19,781 nt of DNA from an uncultured Eubacteriales bacterium (GTDB lineage: Bacteria > Bacillota > Clostridia > Lachnospirales > Anaerotignaceae). A program made the position numbers and the translations under genes. The stretch is taken from NCBI GenBank assembly GCA_900546215.1, contig URCD01000038.1:1-19781 (forward strand). Reading direction: 5' to 3'. Of the stretch, positions 1-7,235 are shown piece by piece (position 1 is the stretch's first letter; each line of letters opens with the position of its first letter). The notes under the pieces were generated by a model. That model made no database searches, was not told the origin of the DNA, and saw only the letters and a list, made by a program, of their open reading frames with translations.

Positions 1-350
1 ATACTTTTTCCGTCCTTTCTCAGTCTTTCAATCGTAGTCTCAATCAGCATAAGACGGCGTCCGATATCCTCTTTTTGAGTCTTTACTTCTTCATACTTAA
101 CTTCCAGAAACCTTGAAAGCGCCTCCGGATTATTGTATTCTTTAAGTATTTTGGCCGTGTCTGCCAGGCCAAACCCAAGTTCTCTAAGGGATGTTATACG
201 ATTAGCCTCGGTCAGCTGCTCAACACTATAGTATCTGTAGCCTGTAAAGTCATCTACTTCATTTGGTTTCAGCAGCCCTATCTTTTCGTAATGCCTTAAC
301 ATTCTTATGCTGATTCTTGTCAGCTTTGAAAAATCTCCTATTTTCAACAT
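1..350 (-). CDS. MerR-family transcriptional regulator (partial, C-terminus off the left edge)
   Basis: This gene reads leftward and runs off the window, so only about 116 N-terminal residues are visible. The protein opens MLKIGDFSKLTRISIRMLRH, then YEKIGLLKP and a TGYRYY segment. This is the classic MerR winged-helix DNA-binding domain (residues about 1-70). It is followed by a helical stretch (NPEALSRFLEVKYEEV) leading into the dimerisation coiled coil. The start is the ATG at 348-350, preceded by an AGGTGG ribosome binding site. The effector-binding domain lies outside the window, so the ligand cannot be inferred; TipA/BmrR-like multidrug-type regulators share this N-terminus. The promoter has the elongated spacer typical of MerR targets, which suggests autoregulation. 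No divergent partner gene is present. Confidence 0.9.
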   Translation of the reverse strand, partial: MLKIGDFSKLTRISIRMLRHYEKIGLLKPNEVDDFTGYRYYSVEQLTEANRITSLRELGFGLADTAKILKEYNNPEALSRFLEVKYEEVKTQKEDIGRRLMLIETTIERLRKDGKS

Positions 351-392
351 TCAATCCACCTCACATATATGTGTTTTCCTGAGCTCAAATAT

Positions 393-423
393 ATCATAAG
401 CTATGACACAGTGTAAGAGTCAA
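393..423 (-). promoter_or_regulatory. MerR-type promoter with 19-bp spacer and dyad
   Basis: On the minus strand a TTGACT -35 (418-423) and a TATGAT -10 (393-398) are separated by 19 bp. The spacer contains an ACAC-T-GTGT core (centred near 411) with further imperfect symmetry around it. Spacers of 19-20 bp with a central dyad are the hallmark of promoters activated by DNA distortion by MerR proteins. The site lies about 45 bp upstream of the merR start, so autoregulation is the natural reading. Confidence 0.7.
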
Positions 424-435
424 GGGAAAACATTT

Positions 436-458
436 AAAAAGCCGCCCTTTTGGGCGGC
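436..458 (-). terminator. Intrinsic terminator after nrdR
   Basis: A perfect 7-bp GC stem (GCCGCCC/GGGCGGC, 441-447 with 452-458) with a 4-base loop is followed on the minus strand by five U residues (436-440). It lies about 57 bases past the nrdR stop and separates nrdR transcripts from the merR promoter. Confidence 0.9.
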
Positions 459-514
459 CCATTTAATTTTTTAGAAATTCTTTATATTCTGTGTAATTTG
501 TCAGCCTTTAGAAA

Positions 515-976
515 TCAGTTCTTCTTTTCATCTAAAAGCTTATTAAGCTCATCCATAAACGTATTTATGTCTTTAAACTGCCTGTATACTGAGGCAAAGC
601 GCACATACGCCACCTCATCAAGATTTTTCAGTCTGTCCATAACCATGTTTCCAAGTTCACTGGAGGATACCTCCTTGAGAGGAGAATTCATAATTGTATT
701 TTCAATATCATCGACCAGGGCTTCCATCTGCTTCATTGAAATATTGCGTTTATTACACGCCTTTACTATTCCGTTAAGTATTTTGTTTTTCTCAAAAACT
801 TCCCTTGTTCCGTCACGCTTAACAACTATCAGCGGTACTGTATCTATCCTCTCATATGTAGTAAAGCGTTTATCGCATTTCTCACAGAGCCTCCTTCTTT
901 TGATTACGGTATTATCATCCTGTGCTCTGGAATCCACTACTTTTGTATCATCATTTCCGCAAAAAGGACATTTCAT
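515..976 (-). CDS. nrdR: Transcriptional repressor NrdR
   Basis: NrdR is the ATP/dATP-sensing repressor of ribonucleotide reductase genes. The protein has 153 residues, the usual family length. It begins MKCPFCGNDDTKVVDSR, which is diagnostic. A zinc ribbon uses Cys3, Cys6, Cys31 and Cys34 (CPFC and CEKC), and an ATP-cone follows from about residue 49 (VVKRDGTREVFEKNKI) to about 139. A longer in-frame reading to 1027 exists, but the canonical start is the ATG at 974-976, with GGGAGG eight bases upstream. The gene lies downstream of ylmC with a 68-base gap that holds its own good promoter, and ends in a strong terminator. Its likely target, nrdD, is divergently placed beyond ylmC and carries paired NrdR-box-like sites. 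Confidence 0.97.
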   Translation of the reverse strand: MKCPFCGNDDTKVVDSRAQDDNTVIKRRRLCEKCDKRFTTYERIDTVPLIVVKRDGTREVFEKNKILNGIVKACNKRNISMKQMEALVDDIENTIMNSPLKEVSSSELGNMVMDRLKNLDEVAYVRFASVYRQFKDINTFMDELNKLLDEKKN

Positions 977-1015
977 TCCATTATCCTCCCGTCTTTTGTA
1001 TAAATGTATACCAAT

Positions 1016-1044
1016 ATCATAAGCCATAATTTTACATTGGTCAA
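1016..1044 (-). promoter_or_regulatory. Promoter of nrdR
   Basis: TTGACC (-35, 1039-1044) and TATGAT (-10, 1016-1021) are separated by exactly 17 bp on the minus strand, about 40 bases before the nrdR start. The -35 begins directly after the ylmC stop codon, so nrdR can be transcribed independently of ylmC. No NrdR-box pair was seen here. Confidence 0.65.
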
Positions 1045-1305
1045 CTAATTTTTCCTAATGCAGACAGCATGGGTATCAACCTCAACAAGTATTATGTCTT
1101 TTCCGATACGCTTTATAGCGCACCAAGGTATTCTGTACTCCTTATCCTTAGAAAAAAACAGCCCGTTTTTGGTTTGGACAGGAATTATTATATCAGTTAT
1201 CTGCCCGCACTTTAAATCAATAACCAAATCACTGACATATCCAAAACGGAAACCGTCGCAAATATTTATTACCTCTTTTTGTTTAAAACAACAGAAAGTC
1301 TCCAT
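1045..1305 (-). CDS. YlmC/YmxH-family sporulation PRC-barrel protein
   Basis: A small protein of 86 residues with the family pattern: an N-terminal FKQKEVINICDGFRFGYVSDL segment, then DLKCGQITDIIIP, and a closing RIPWCAIKRIGKDIILVEV. This is a single PRC-barrel-like beta domain of the YlmC/YmxH type found in endospore formers; its biochemical role is unknown. The open frame extends to 1410, but the family start corresponds to the ATG at 1303-1305, preceded by CGGGAG about 10 bases upstream. The longer reading would also cover the nrdD regulatory region. A TATAAT hexamer lies upstream on the minus strand without a convincing -35, so a sporulation sigma factor could be used. The gene lies beside nrdR, an arrangement I recall from other Clostridia. 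Confidence 0.85.
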   Translation of the reverse strand: METFCCFKQKEVINICDGFRFGYVSDLVIDLKCGQITDIIIPVQTKNGLFFSKDKEYRIPWCAIKRIGKDIILVEVDTHAVCIRKN

Positions 1306-1366
1306 AAAAAAATTTACTCCCGAAAAATTTATTATATTGCTTCTTTCATTTTGGCTATAGTGTACA

Positions 1367-1395
1367 TTGACTATTGTTATAGTCTGATGTAAAAT
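1367..1395 (+). promoter_or_regulatory. Candidate promoter of nrdD
   Basis: TTGACT (1367-1372) and TAAAAT (1390-1395) are 17 bp apart on the plus strand, which predicts a transcription start near 1402. That start falls inside the first NrdR-box-like site. A second possible -35, TTGACA at 1404-1409, lies within the same box but lacks an equally good -10. Confidence 0.55.
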
Positions 1396-1440
1396 ACCAT
1401 ATGTTGACACGTATAAATTATTAACCCCTACATCTAGTTG
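1394..1440 (+). promoter_or_regulatory. Tandem NrdR-box-like operator upstream of nrdD
   Basis: Two imperfect 16-bp palindromes, ATACCATATGTTGACA (1394-1409) and CCCCTACATCTAGTTG (1425-1440), both resemble the known NrdR box consensus (roughly ACACwATATATwGTGT). Their corresponding positions are exactly 31 bp apart. Paired boxes about three helical turns apart are the established architecture of NrdR operators. The sites lie between the candidate promoter and the nrdD start, and nrdR is encoded about 420 bases away. Individual box matches are partial (around 10 of 16 for the first), so the spacing and context carry much of the argument. Confidence 0.7.
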
Positions 1441-1473
1441 TTTGATAGGGCGTCTTACCGGGGAGGAAATACT

Positions 1474-3795
1474 ATGATTACTACAATCACAAAGCGCGAC
1501 GGACGCACCGCCTACTTTGACATCAATAAAATCGCCAGTGCGATTAACAAGGCTTTTGCCGCTACAACGGGTGCCAAGGACAATGCCACTTGCCTTGCGC
1601 TTGCAAGCGAGGTAGCAAATATTCTTGAGACAAACGGCATCGAAAGCCCAACTGTAGAGCAGATACAGGATAACGTTGAAAGCGTTCTTATATCACACGG
1701 CTATGTACGTACAGCAAAAAGCTATATTCTTTACAGAGCTGAAAGAACAAGGGTCAGAGACATGAATACCCGTCTTATGAAAACCTTTGAGGATATAACA
1801 TATTCAGACGCTAAAGAAAGTGATATTAAGCGCGAAAATGCAAATATCGACGGAAACACACCTATGGGCGCAATGCTTAAATACGGTTCTGAAGGAGCTA
1901 AGCACTTTAATGTAATGTATGTGCTTAATCCAAAACATTCCGAAGCTCACAGAAACGGTGACATTCATATACACGACCTTGACTTCTATACTTTGACAAC
2001 AACATGCTGTCAGATTGATATAATAAAACTTTTTAAGGACGGATTTTCAACAGGCCACGGTGTGCTGCGTGAGCCGAATGATATTTCAAGCTATTCTGCA
2101 CTTGCATGTATTGCTATCCAGTCAAATCAGAATGACCAGCACGGCGGGCAGTCAATTGTAAACTTTGACTACGGCCTTGCCCCCGGTGTAAAGAAAACTT
2201 ACAAGAAGCGTTATTTCAGGCTTCTTAAAAATGCACTTGAGCTGCTTGACGACAAGATTGTTGACAGCGACATAGACGAGATTAAAGAAACTCTCAAAAA
2301 AGAGGGGCTTGAACCATACCTTGATGAAAATCCCGACTATGACGAAAGAGAAAAACAGCTTCTTGTAGAAAAAGGCTTTGACGAGAAGGAAGTCGTAAAA
2401 GCCATTGAGTTTACAAAGCGAAAAGCTGCTATCGAAACTGACAAAGCAACATATCAGGCAATGGAGGCTTTTATCCATAACCTTAATACAATGCACTCAA
2501 GAGCTGGAGCTCAGACTCCGTTCTCATCAATAAATTACGGCATGGATACATCTACTGAAGGCCGTATGGTCATGAAAAATATACTGCTTGTAACAGAGGC
2601 CGGCCTTGGACATGGCGAGACTCCCATCTTCCCTATCCAGATTTTCAGGGTTAAGGAAGGAATAAACTATAATCCCGGCGAGCCAAACTATGACCTGTTC
2701 AAGCTTGCCTGCAGAGTAAGCGCTAAGAGGCTGTTCCCTAACTTCTCTTTCCAGGACGCTCCTTATAATCTTCAGTACTATAAAGGAACCCCTGAAACAG
2801 AAATATCATATATGGGCTGCCGTACAAGGGTTATCGGCAATACTTATAATCCTGATAAGGAAATCTCAAACGGCAGAGGAAACCTCAGCTTCACAAGCAT
2901 AAACCTTCCGAGAATAGCTATTGAAGCGAACAATAACATTGATTGGTTCTTTAAAGAGCTTGACAACAAAATTGACCTTGTTGCGGACCAGCTTCTTGAA
3001 CGTTTTGAAATACAGGCAAAGAAAAAGGTTCACAACTTCCCATTCCTCATGGGTGAAGGCGTTTGGATTGACAGCGACAAGCTTGATATAAACGATGAGG
3101 TCCGTGAGGTACTTAAAAACGGTACACTTTCAATCGGCTTTATCGGCCTTGCCGAAACTCTTAAGGCTCTTGTCGGCTATCATCATGGTGAAAATGAAAT
3201 AGCACAAAATCTTGGGCTTGACATAATAGCGCATATGCGCCACCGTGTAGATGAATTCTCTCAGAAATATCATATGAACTTCTCTCTTGTAGCAACACCT
3301 GCAGAAGGACTCTCAGGCAGATTTGTTAAAATAGACAAAGAGAAGTATGGTATTATTGAAGGCGTTACGGACAGGGATTACTATACAAACAGCTTCCATA
3401 TTCCTGTTTACTATCCTATAAGCGCATTTAAGAAAATTCAGCTTGAGGCGCCTTACCATGCTCTCACAAACGGAGGTCATATCTCTTATGTAGAGCTTGA
3501 TGGAGACCCTACTCAAAATCTTGATGCATTTGAGAAGGTTGTACGCTACATGAAAGAACAGGGAATAGGCTATGGTTCAATAAACCACCCTGTTGACAGA
3601 GACCCCTGCTGCGGCTTTAACGGCATTATAGGAGACACCTGCCCTAAGTGTGGCAGAAGTGAGGAGGAAGGTCCCCACTTCCAGAGAATCCGCCGTATAA
3701 CAGGCTATCTCGTAGGCGACATGTCCAAATGGAATGACGGAAAGACAGCTGAGGAGCATGACAGAGTAAAACATAAACTTGAATTTGAAGATTAA
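1474..3795 (+). CDS. nrdD: Anaerobic (class III) ribonucleoside-triphosphate reductase
   Basis: NrdD reduces ribonucleoside triphosphates to deoxy forms without oxygen, using a glycyl radical installed by NrdG. The protein has 773 residues. An ATP-cone occupies about residues 3-95 (ITKRDGRTAYFDINKI). The catalytic ten-stranded barrel includes the cysteine pair 178-179 (TTTCCQ), Cys212 (LACIAIQSN) and Cys449 (YMGCRTRV). Cys449 matches the thiyl-radical position of T4 NrdD. The C-terminal zinc site has Cys712, Cys713, Cys723 and Cys726. The glycyl-radical site is Gly744 in RRITGYLVG. The frame is open back to 1438, but the ATG at 1474 has GGGGAGG at the right distance and matches the family N-terminus. 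This is the only plus-strand gene in the window. It is likely repressed by NrdR, and it ends in a strong terminator. Confidence 0.98.
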   Translation: MITTITKRDGRTAYFDINKIASAINKAFAATTGAKDNATCLALASEVANILETNGIESPTVEQIQDNVESVLISHGYVRTAKSYILYRAERTRVRDMNTRLMKTFEDITYSDAKESDIKRENANIDGNTPMGAMLKYGSEGAKHFNVMYVLNPKHSEAHRNGDIHIHDLDFYTLTTTCCQIDIIKLFKDGFSTGHGVLREPNDISSYSALACIAIQSNQNDQHGGQSIVNFDYGLAPGVKKTYKKRYFRLLKNALELLDDKIVDSDIDEIKETLKKEGLEPYLDENPDYDEREKQLLVEKGFDEKEVVKAIEFTKRKAAIETDKATYQAMEAFIHNLNTMHSRAGAQTPFSSINYGMDTSTEGRMVMKNILLVTEAGLGHGETPIFPIQIFRVKEGINYNPGEPNYDLFKLACRVSAKRLFPNFSFQDAPYNLQYYKGTPETEISYMGCRTRVIGNTYNPDKEISNGRGNLSFTSINLPRIAIEANNNIDWFFKELDNKIDLVADQLLERFEIQAKKKVHNFPFLMGEGVWIDSDKLDINDEVREVLKNGTLSIGFIGLAETLKALVGYHHGENEIAQNLGLDIIAHMRHRVDEFSQKYHMNFSLVATPAEGLSGRFVKIDKEKYGIIEGVTDRDYYTNSFHIPVYYPISAFKKIQLEAPYHALTNGGHISYVELDGDPTQNLDAFEKVVRYMKEQGIGYGSINHPVDRDPCCGFNGIIGDTCPKCGRSEEEGPHFQRIRRITGYLVGDMSKWNDGKTAEEHDRVKHKLEFED

Positions 3796-3810
3796 TAAAA
3801 TATATGCCAA

Positions 3811-3845
3811 AAAGCACTTTCCAATTACGGAAAGTGCTTTTTGCG
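3811..3845 (+). terminator. Intrinsic terminator after nrdD
   Basis: A perfect 12-bp stem (AAAGCACTTTCC with GGAAAGTGCTTT, 3811-3822 and 3829-3840) with a 6-base loop is followed by further T residues. It starts 15 bases past the nrdD stop. The A-rich left arm means it could also stop transcription arriving from the minus-strand membrane-protein gene. Confidence 0.93.
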
Positions 3846-3878
3846 TTTGTTATAATTATTTATTTTCACTAAATTTCC

Positions 3879-4292
3879 TTACAAAACATTATGACTTAAG
3901 TAATAAGATACTATAATTACAGCTAAAAAAACTGCTCCAGCTATAACAATAAAACTTAGCTGAGAATTTTCCTCCTTTTCAGCCAACTTTTTGTTTTCTG
4001 TCTCATAAAAATTATTATTATCTTCTGCCGTGGCTTGTATTCTTCGTCTATAAATCGCTAACACAATTGAAATGGCTAGCACAAGTAAAATCATTATCAA
4101 ATTAAATACCGGAGGAATACTTGATTCATCATGCAGGAAGTTGCTTCTGAAAAAAATGGAATAAAGCATTATAATACTAAAAATAACGCCTCGGCTACTG
4201 CCATAAGTGTCATTTTTCAAACTATTAAACTCAATAACACCATAAGCTATAACTAAAAAAATATATATAGAAATCAGAGCAACTGTTTTCAT
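3879..4292 (-). CDS. Hypothetical four-helix membrane protein
   Basis: I do not recognise a family. The 137-residue protein has hydrophobic segments at about residues 4-20, 35-50, 63-81 and 112-131. A positively charged YRRR follows the third, and a polar, Asn/Glu-rich region (about 85-111) precedes the last helix. It is therefore probably an integral membrane protein with a short cytoplasmic loop between helices three and four. The start is the ATG at 4290-4292, preceded by an AGGGGGT ribosome binding site. It has its own promoter and lies between the convergent nrdD terminator and prfC, outside any obvious operon. No catalytic motif is visible. It may be a lineage-specific gene; the frame looks genuine because of the promoter, ribosome binding site and clean helix pattern. 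Confidence 0.75.
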   Translation of the reverse strand: MKTVALISIYIFLVIAYGVIEFNSLKNDTYGSSRGVIFSIIMLYSIFFRSNFLHDESSIPPVFNLIMILLVLAISIVLAIYRRRIQATAEDNNNFYETENKKLAEKEENSQLSFIVIAGAVFLAVIIVSYYLSHNVL

Positions 4293-4311
4293 TCCGCACC
4301 CCCTTACATTT

Positions 4312-4341
4312 AGTATATCTTATAAGGGAAATTCATGTCAA
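4312..4341 (-). promoter_or_regulatory. Promoter of the small membrane protein gene
   Basis: A perfect TTGACA (4336-4341) and a TATACT (4312-4317) are 18 bp apart on the minus strand, ending about 20 bases before the start codon. No clear terminator was seen between the prfC stop and this promoter, so some readthrough from the prfC operon is also possible. Confidence 0.7.
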
Positions 4342-4379
4342 TTTAAAGATTTCTGTAAACGCATATGAGACTATTTATT

Positions 4380-5969
4380 TCATTCTTCCACAAGCGCCTT
4401 TACCTCGTGCGCCTCTATTAACTTAACGTCAGGATACTTTTCAATAAAAGTATTTAATGTATACTGGTTTGCAAAAAGTATAAGCGGCCTCATAAAATGG
4501 TCAAATACAAGCGTACTTCTGGCGTTAAGAAGCTCTTTTATATCCGCAGCGTCCATATCAAGAACCCATCTGGCAACTGAATAGTCCTGTGGCTCCATAC
4601 GGATTTCAGAATTATACTCATTAAGCAGCCTGTATTCAAAGACTTCAAACTGAAGCTGTCCTACAGCACCCAATATTACTTCATTATACTCATTGGTGTA
4701 TACCTGTATAGCACCTTCCTGTGCCAGCTGCTCCACACCCTTTTGGAATTGTTTGGCCTTCATTGTATCAACCGGCCTCACTCTTGCAAACAGTTCAGGC
4801 GGAAACGTAGGCAAAGGTTCAAAAAACAGTTTTTCCTTACTGTCTGTAAGAGTGTCGCCAATCTGATAATTGCCTGTATCATAAATACCTATTATGTCTC
4901 CTGCATACGCAACATCAACTGTTTCTCGCTCGTTTGCCATAAGCTGAGTAGACTGAGAAAGTTTCATCTGCTTTCCGGTTCTTGAAAGGGTTACGTTCAT
5001 TCCTCTTTCAAATACTCCAGAACAGATTCTTAAAAATGCAAGCCTGTCACGATGGGCTGGGTTCATGTTTGCCTGTATTTTAAATATAAATCCGCTGAAA
5101 AAGTCGTCAGTCGGCTTCACAAAGCCTGTTGTTGTTTTTCTGTTTCCAGGGCTTGGTGACATAACGAGGAAATGCTTAAGGAACATTGTAACACCGAAAT
5201 CCGCAAGCGCTGAACCAAAGAAAACTGGCGAAAGCTTTCCTTCATCAATAGCTTCTTTATCAAATTCATTTCCCGCGCCGTCCACAAGCTCAATCTCATT
5301 TCTTAATATCTCAAGATTGGCATCACTTATCACGCCTTCAAGCTCCTGACCGAAAACGCCTTTATCGCCTAATTCTATAAGCTTATCACTTTTATAGAGA
5401 AGCACACAGTTTTCAAGCCTGTTGTATATTCCCTCAAACAACTGACCGCTTCCTATGGGCCATGTAACAGCAACTGAAGGCAGTCCAAGTGCTTCTTCCA
5501 AGTCCTCTAAAAGCTCCAATGGGTCCTTTGCCTGTCTGTCCAGCTTATTAATAAATGTGAATATAGGTATCTCACGCATACTGCATACCTTAAATAGCTT
5601 TTTAGTCTGTGTCTCAACACCCTTTGCCGCGTCTATAACCATTACAGCACTGTCAACAGAAGTGAGAATACGGTAGGTATCCTCACCAAAGTCATTATGT
5701 CCGGGCGTATCCATAATTGAAACCACCTTGCCGTCATATTCAAACTGCATAACGGATGATGTAACCGAAATACCTCTTTGTTTTTCTATTTCCATCCAGT
5801 CGCTCTTTGCGGCTTTTCCGGTTTTTCTGGCCTTTACAGAGCCTGCCTCACGTATTGCACCGCCGTGAAAAAGCAGTTTTTCCGTCAGTGTTGTCTTTCC
5901 GGCGTCGGGATGTGATATAATGCCGAATATACGGCGTTTTTCTAATGCTTCAACGCTTGTTGCTGCCAT
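4380..5969 (-). CDS. prfC: Peptide chain release factor 3
   Basis: RF3 is the translational GTPase that recycles release factors RF1/RF2 from the ribosome after termination. The protein has 529 residues, the normal RF3 length. G motifs are clear: G1 GIISHPDAGKTT (16-27), G3 DTPGH (87-91) and G4 NKLD (141-144). EF-G-like domains II and III follow, and the sequence FARVRPVDTMKAKQFQKGVE is characteristic of RF3 rather than EF-G. The reading frame continues upstream to 6050, but the ATG at 5967-5969 gives the family N-terminus (ALEKRRIFGIISH) and has a GAGG element nearby. The gene starts 13 bases after the nrdG stop and is last in the rimM-trmD-nrdG-prfC run. No strong terminator follows it. Confidence 0.97.
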   Translation of the reverse strand: MAATSVEALEKRRIFGIISHPDAGKTTLTEKLLFHGGAIREAGSVKARKTGKAAKSDWMEIEKQRGISVTSSVMQFEYDGKVVSIMDTPGHNDFGEDTYRILTSVDSAVMVIDAAKGVETQTKKLFKVCSMREIPIFTFINKLDRQAKDPLELLEDLEEALGLPSVAVTWPIGSGQLFEGIYNRLENCVLLYKSDKLIELGDKGVFGQELEGVISDANLEILRNEIELVDGAGNEFDKEAIDEGKLSPVFFGSALADFGVTMFLKHFLVMSPSPGNRKTTTGFVKPTDDFFSGFIFKIQANMNPAHRDRLAFLRICSGVFERGMNVTLSRTGKQMKLSQSTQLMANERETVDVAYAGDIIGIYDTGNYQIGDTLTDSKEKLFFEPLPTFPPELFARVRPVDTMKAKQFQKGVEQLAQEGAIQVYTNEYNEVILGAVGQLQFEVFEYRLLNEYNSEIRMEPQDYSVARWVLDMDAADIKELLNARSTLVFDHFMRPLILFANQYTLNTFIEKYPDVKLIEAHEVKALVEE

Positions 5970-5982
5970 TGTTTCCGTCCTC

Positions 5983-6498
5983 TCATATATCAAGAATGTT
6001 TGTGTCCTTCCAAAGTACAATTTCACCTTTTTCAAGGCTTGCTGGCACATCTATTGTCCTTTGGTTAGTGCTTCCTTTAAATCTAAGCTCAAGTGAGCGC
6101 TTGTCTTTCTCAAATTTTCCGTCAACTAATACATCAGTCGCTTTAAGCAGCCTCATAAAGTCATCATTTTTGCTGTTCATAATCTGCTCCCATGTATAAC
6201 CTGTAAATGTCCATACATTAAGACCAAATTTTTTAACCCCTTCAGCAATTACCGCACAAGGAACCGGCTGGTAAAAAGGGTCGCCTCCTGTAAGTGTCAC
6301 TCCGTCATATAAAGGATTTTCACCGGCAAATTTGATTATTCTTTCAGTATCGTAGACCTTGCCTCCGTTTGGGTCATGGCTTTCAGGATTATGACAGCCG
6401 TCGCAATTGTGTATGCAGCCCTGTGTAAAGACTGCCATTCTTATACCGGGTCCGTCAACGATAGAGTCGCCCTCAACACCAAAAATGCGAATATCCAT
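5983..6498 (-). CDS. nrdG: Anaerobic ribonucleotide reductase activating protein (radical SAM)
   Basis: NrdG is the activase that uses S-adenosylmethionine and a [4Fe-4S] cluster to form the glycyl radical on NrdD. The protein has 171 residues. The radical-SAM cluster motif CxxxCxxC is Cys28, Cys32 and Cys35 (GCIHNCDGC). It is preceded by the family signature VDGPGIRMAVFTQG and followed by HNPES and TLTGGDPF (SAM contact). The ATG at 6496-6498 is two bases past the trmD stop. Its GAGGAG ribosome binding site is inside the last codons of trmD, so the two are probably translationally coupled. It is not next to its partner nrdD, which lies about 2.2 kb away on the opposite strand; it sits instead in a ribosome/tRNA operon. 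No NrdR-box pair was found in front of this operon. Confidence 0.97.
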   Translation of the reverse strand: MDIRIFGVEGDSIVDGPGIRMAVFTQGCIHNCDGCHNPESHDPNGGKVYDTERIIKFAGENPLYDGVTLTGGDPFYQPVPCAVIAEGVKKFGLNVWTFTGYTWEQIMNSKNDDFMRLLKATDVLVDGKFEKDKRSLELRFKGSTNQRTIDVPASLEKGEIVLWKDTNILDI

Positions 6499-6500
6499 AT

Positions 6501-7235
6501 TTACCGCTCCTCTTTAAGTCTGTCCAAAAATATTTTATCTTTATCCGTAAGCTCCGCTTTCTCCAGCAAATCCGGCCGTTTATTATAGGTTCTGACTATT
6601 GACTGTTCTCTCCGCCATTTATCAATGTTTGCATGGTGTCCTGAAAGGAGTATATCGGGAACAGTTCTTCCCATAAATTCCGGCGGTCTTGTATACTGCG
6701 GATATTCCAAAAGTCCATCTGAAAAGCTTTCATTCTCATAGCTTTCCTCTTTATTCAAGACTCCCGGTACAAGCCTTGAAACCGTATCAATTATTGTTAC
6801 TGCGGCCAACTCTCCTCCTGTAAGGACAAAATCTCCGATTGATACTTCATCAGTAACTATCTCTTCGATTATTCTTTCGTCAACACCCTCATAATGTCCG
6901 CATAAGAAAATTATGCTGTCCTCGCCTGATAACTCTTCAGCCATCTTCTGATCAAACCGCTTTCCCTGCGGGCTCATATAAAGCACACGGCACTTACCTG
7001 CCTTCTCCTCAATGCTCTTATAAGCGTCATAAATCGGCTGTGGCTGCATAACCATACCGGCCCCTCCGCCATATGGATAGTCGTCGACATGCCTATGCTT
7101 ATCTTCAGTAAAGTCACGTATATTTACAGCTTCAACATTAATAATTTTTTCCCTTATTGCCCTGCCTGTTATACTATGGGAGAGTGTAGCTTCTATCATT
7201 TCAGGAAAAAGCGTGAGTATATAAAAATTTTTCAT
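6501..7235 (-). CDS. trmD: tRNA (guanine37-N1)-methyltransferase
   Basis: TrmD methylates G37 of tRNAs next to the anticodon, preventing +1 frameshifting. The protein has 244 residues, as expected. The SPOUT trefoil-knot domain shows DDYPYGGGAGMVM (51-63), LCGHYEGVDER (111-121) and SIGDFVLTGGE (132-142), which form the SAM site. Arg154 (SRLVPGVL) and Asp173 (ESFSDGLLEYPQYTRP) correspond to the catalytic pair of the E. coli enzyme. The gene begins with an ATGA overlap on the rimM stop, so it is probably translationally coupled. In most bacteria rplS follows trmD; here nrdG does. Confidence 0.98.
   Translation of the reverse strand: MKNFYILTLFPEMIEATLSHSITGRAIREKIINVEAVNIRDFTEDKHRHVDDYPYGGGAGMVMQPQPIYDAYKSIEEKAGKCRVLYMSPQGKRFDQKMAEELSGEDSIIFLCGHYEGVDERIIEEIVTDEVSIGDFVLTGGELAAVTIIDTVSRLVPGVLNKEESYENESFSDGLLEYPQYTRPPEFMGRTVPDILLSGHHANIDKWRREQSIVRTYNKRPDLLEKAELTDKDKIFLDRLKEER

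Noticed and set aside
450..1022. Plus-strand open frame of 190 codons opposite nrdR
   Set aside because: nrdR is unambiguous on the other strand. The plus-strand product is low-complexity and hydrophobic, and its start lies inside the nrdR terminator.
1306..1410. N-terminal extension of the ylmC frame
   Set aside because: It would place 35 non-conserved residues before the family start and overlap the nrdD control region. The internal ATG has a ribosome binding site.
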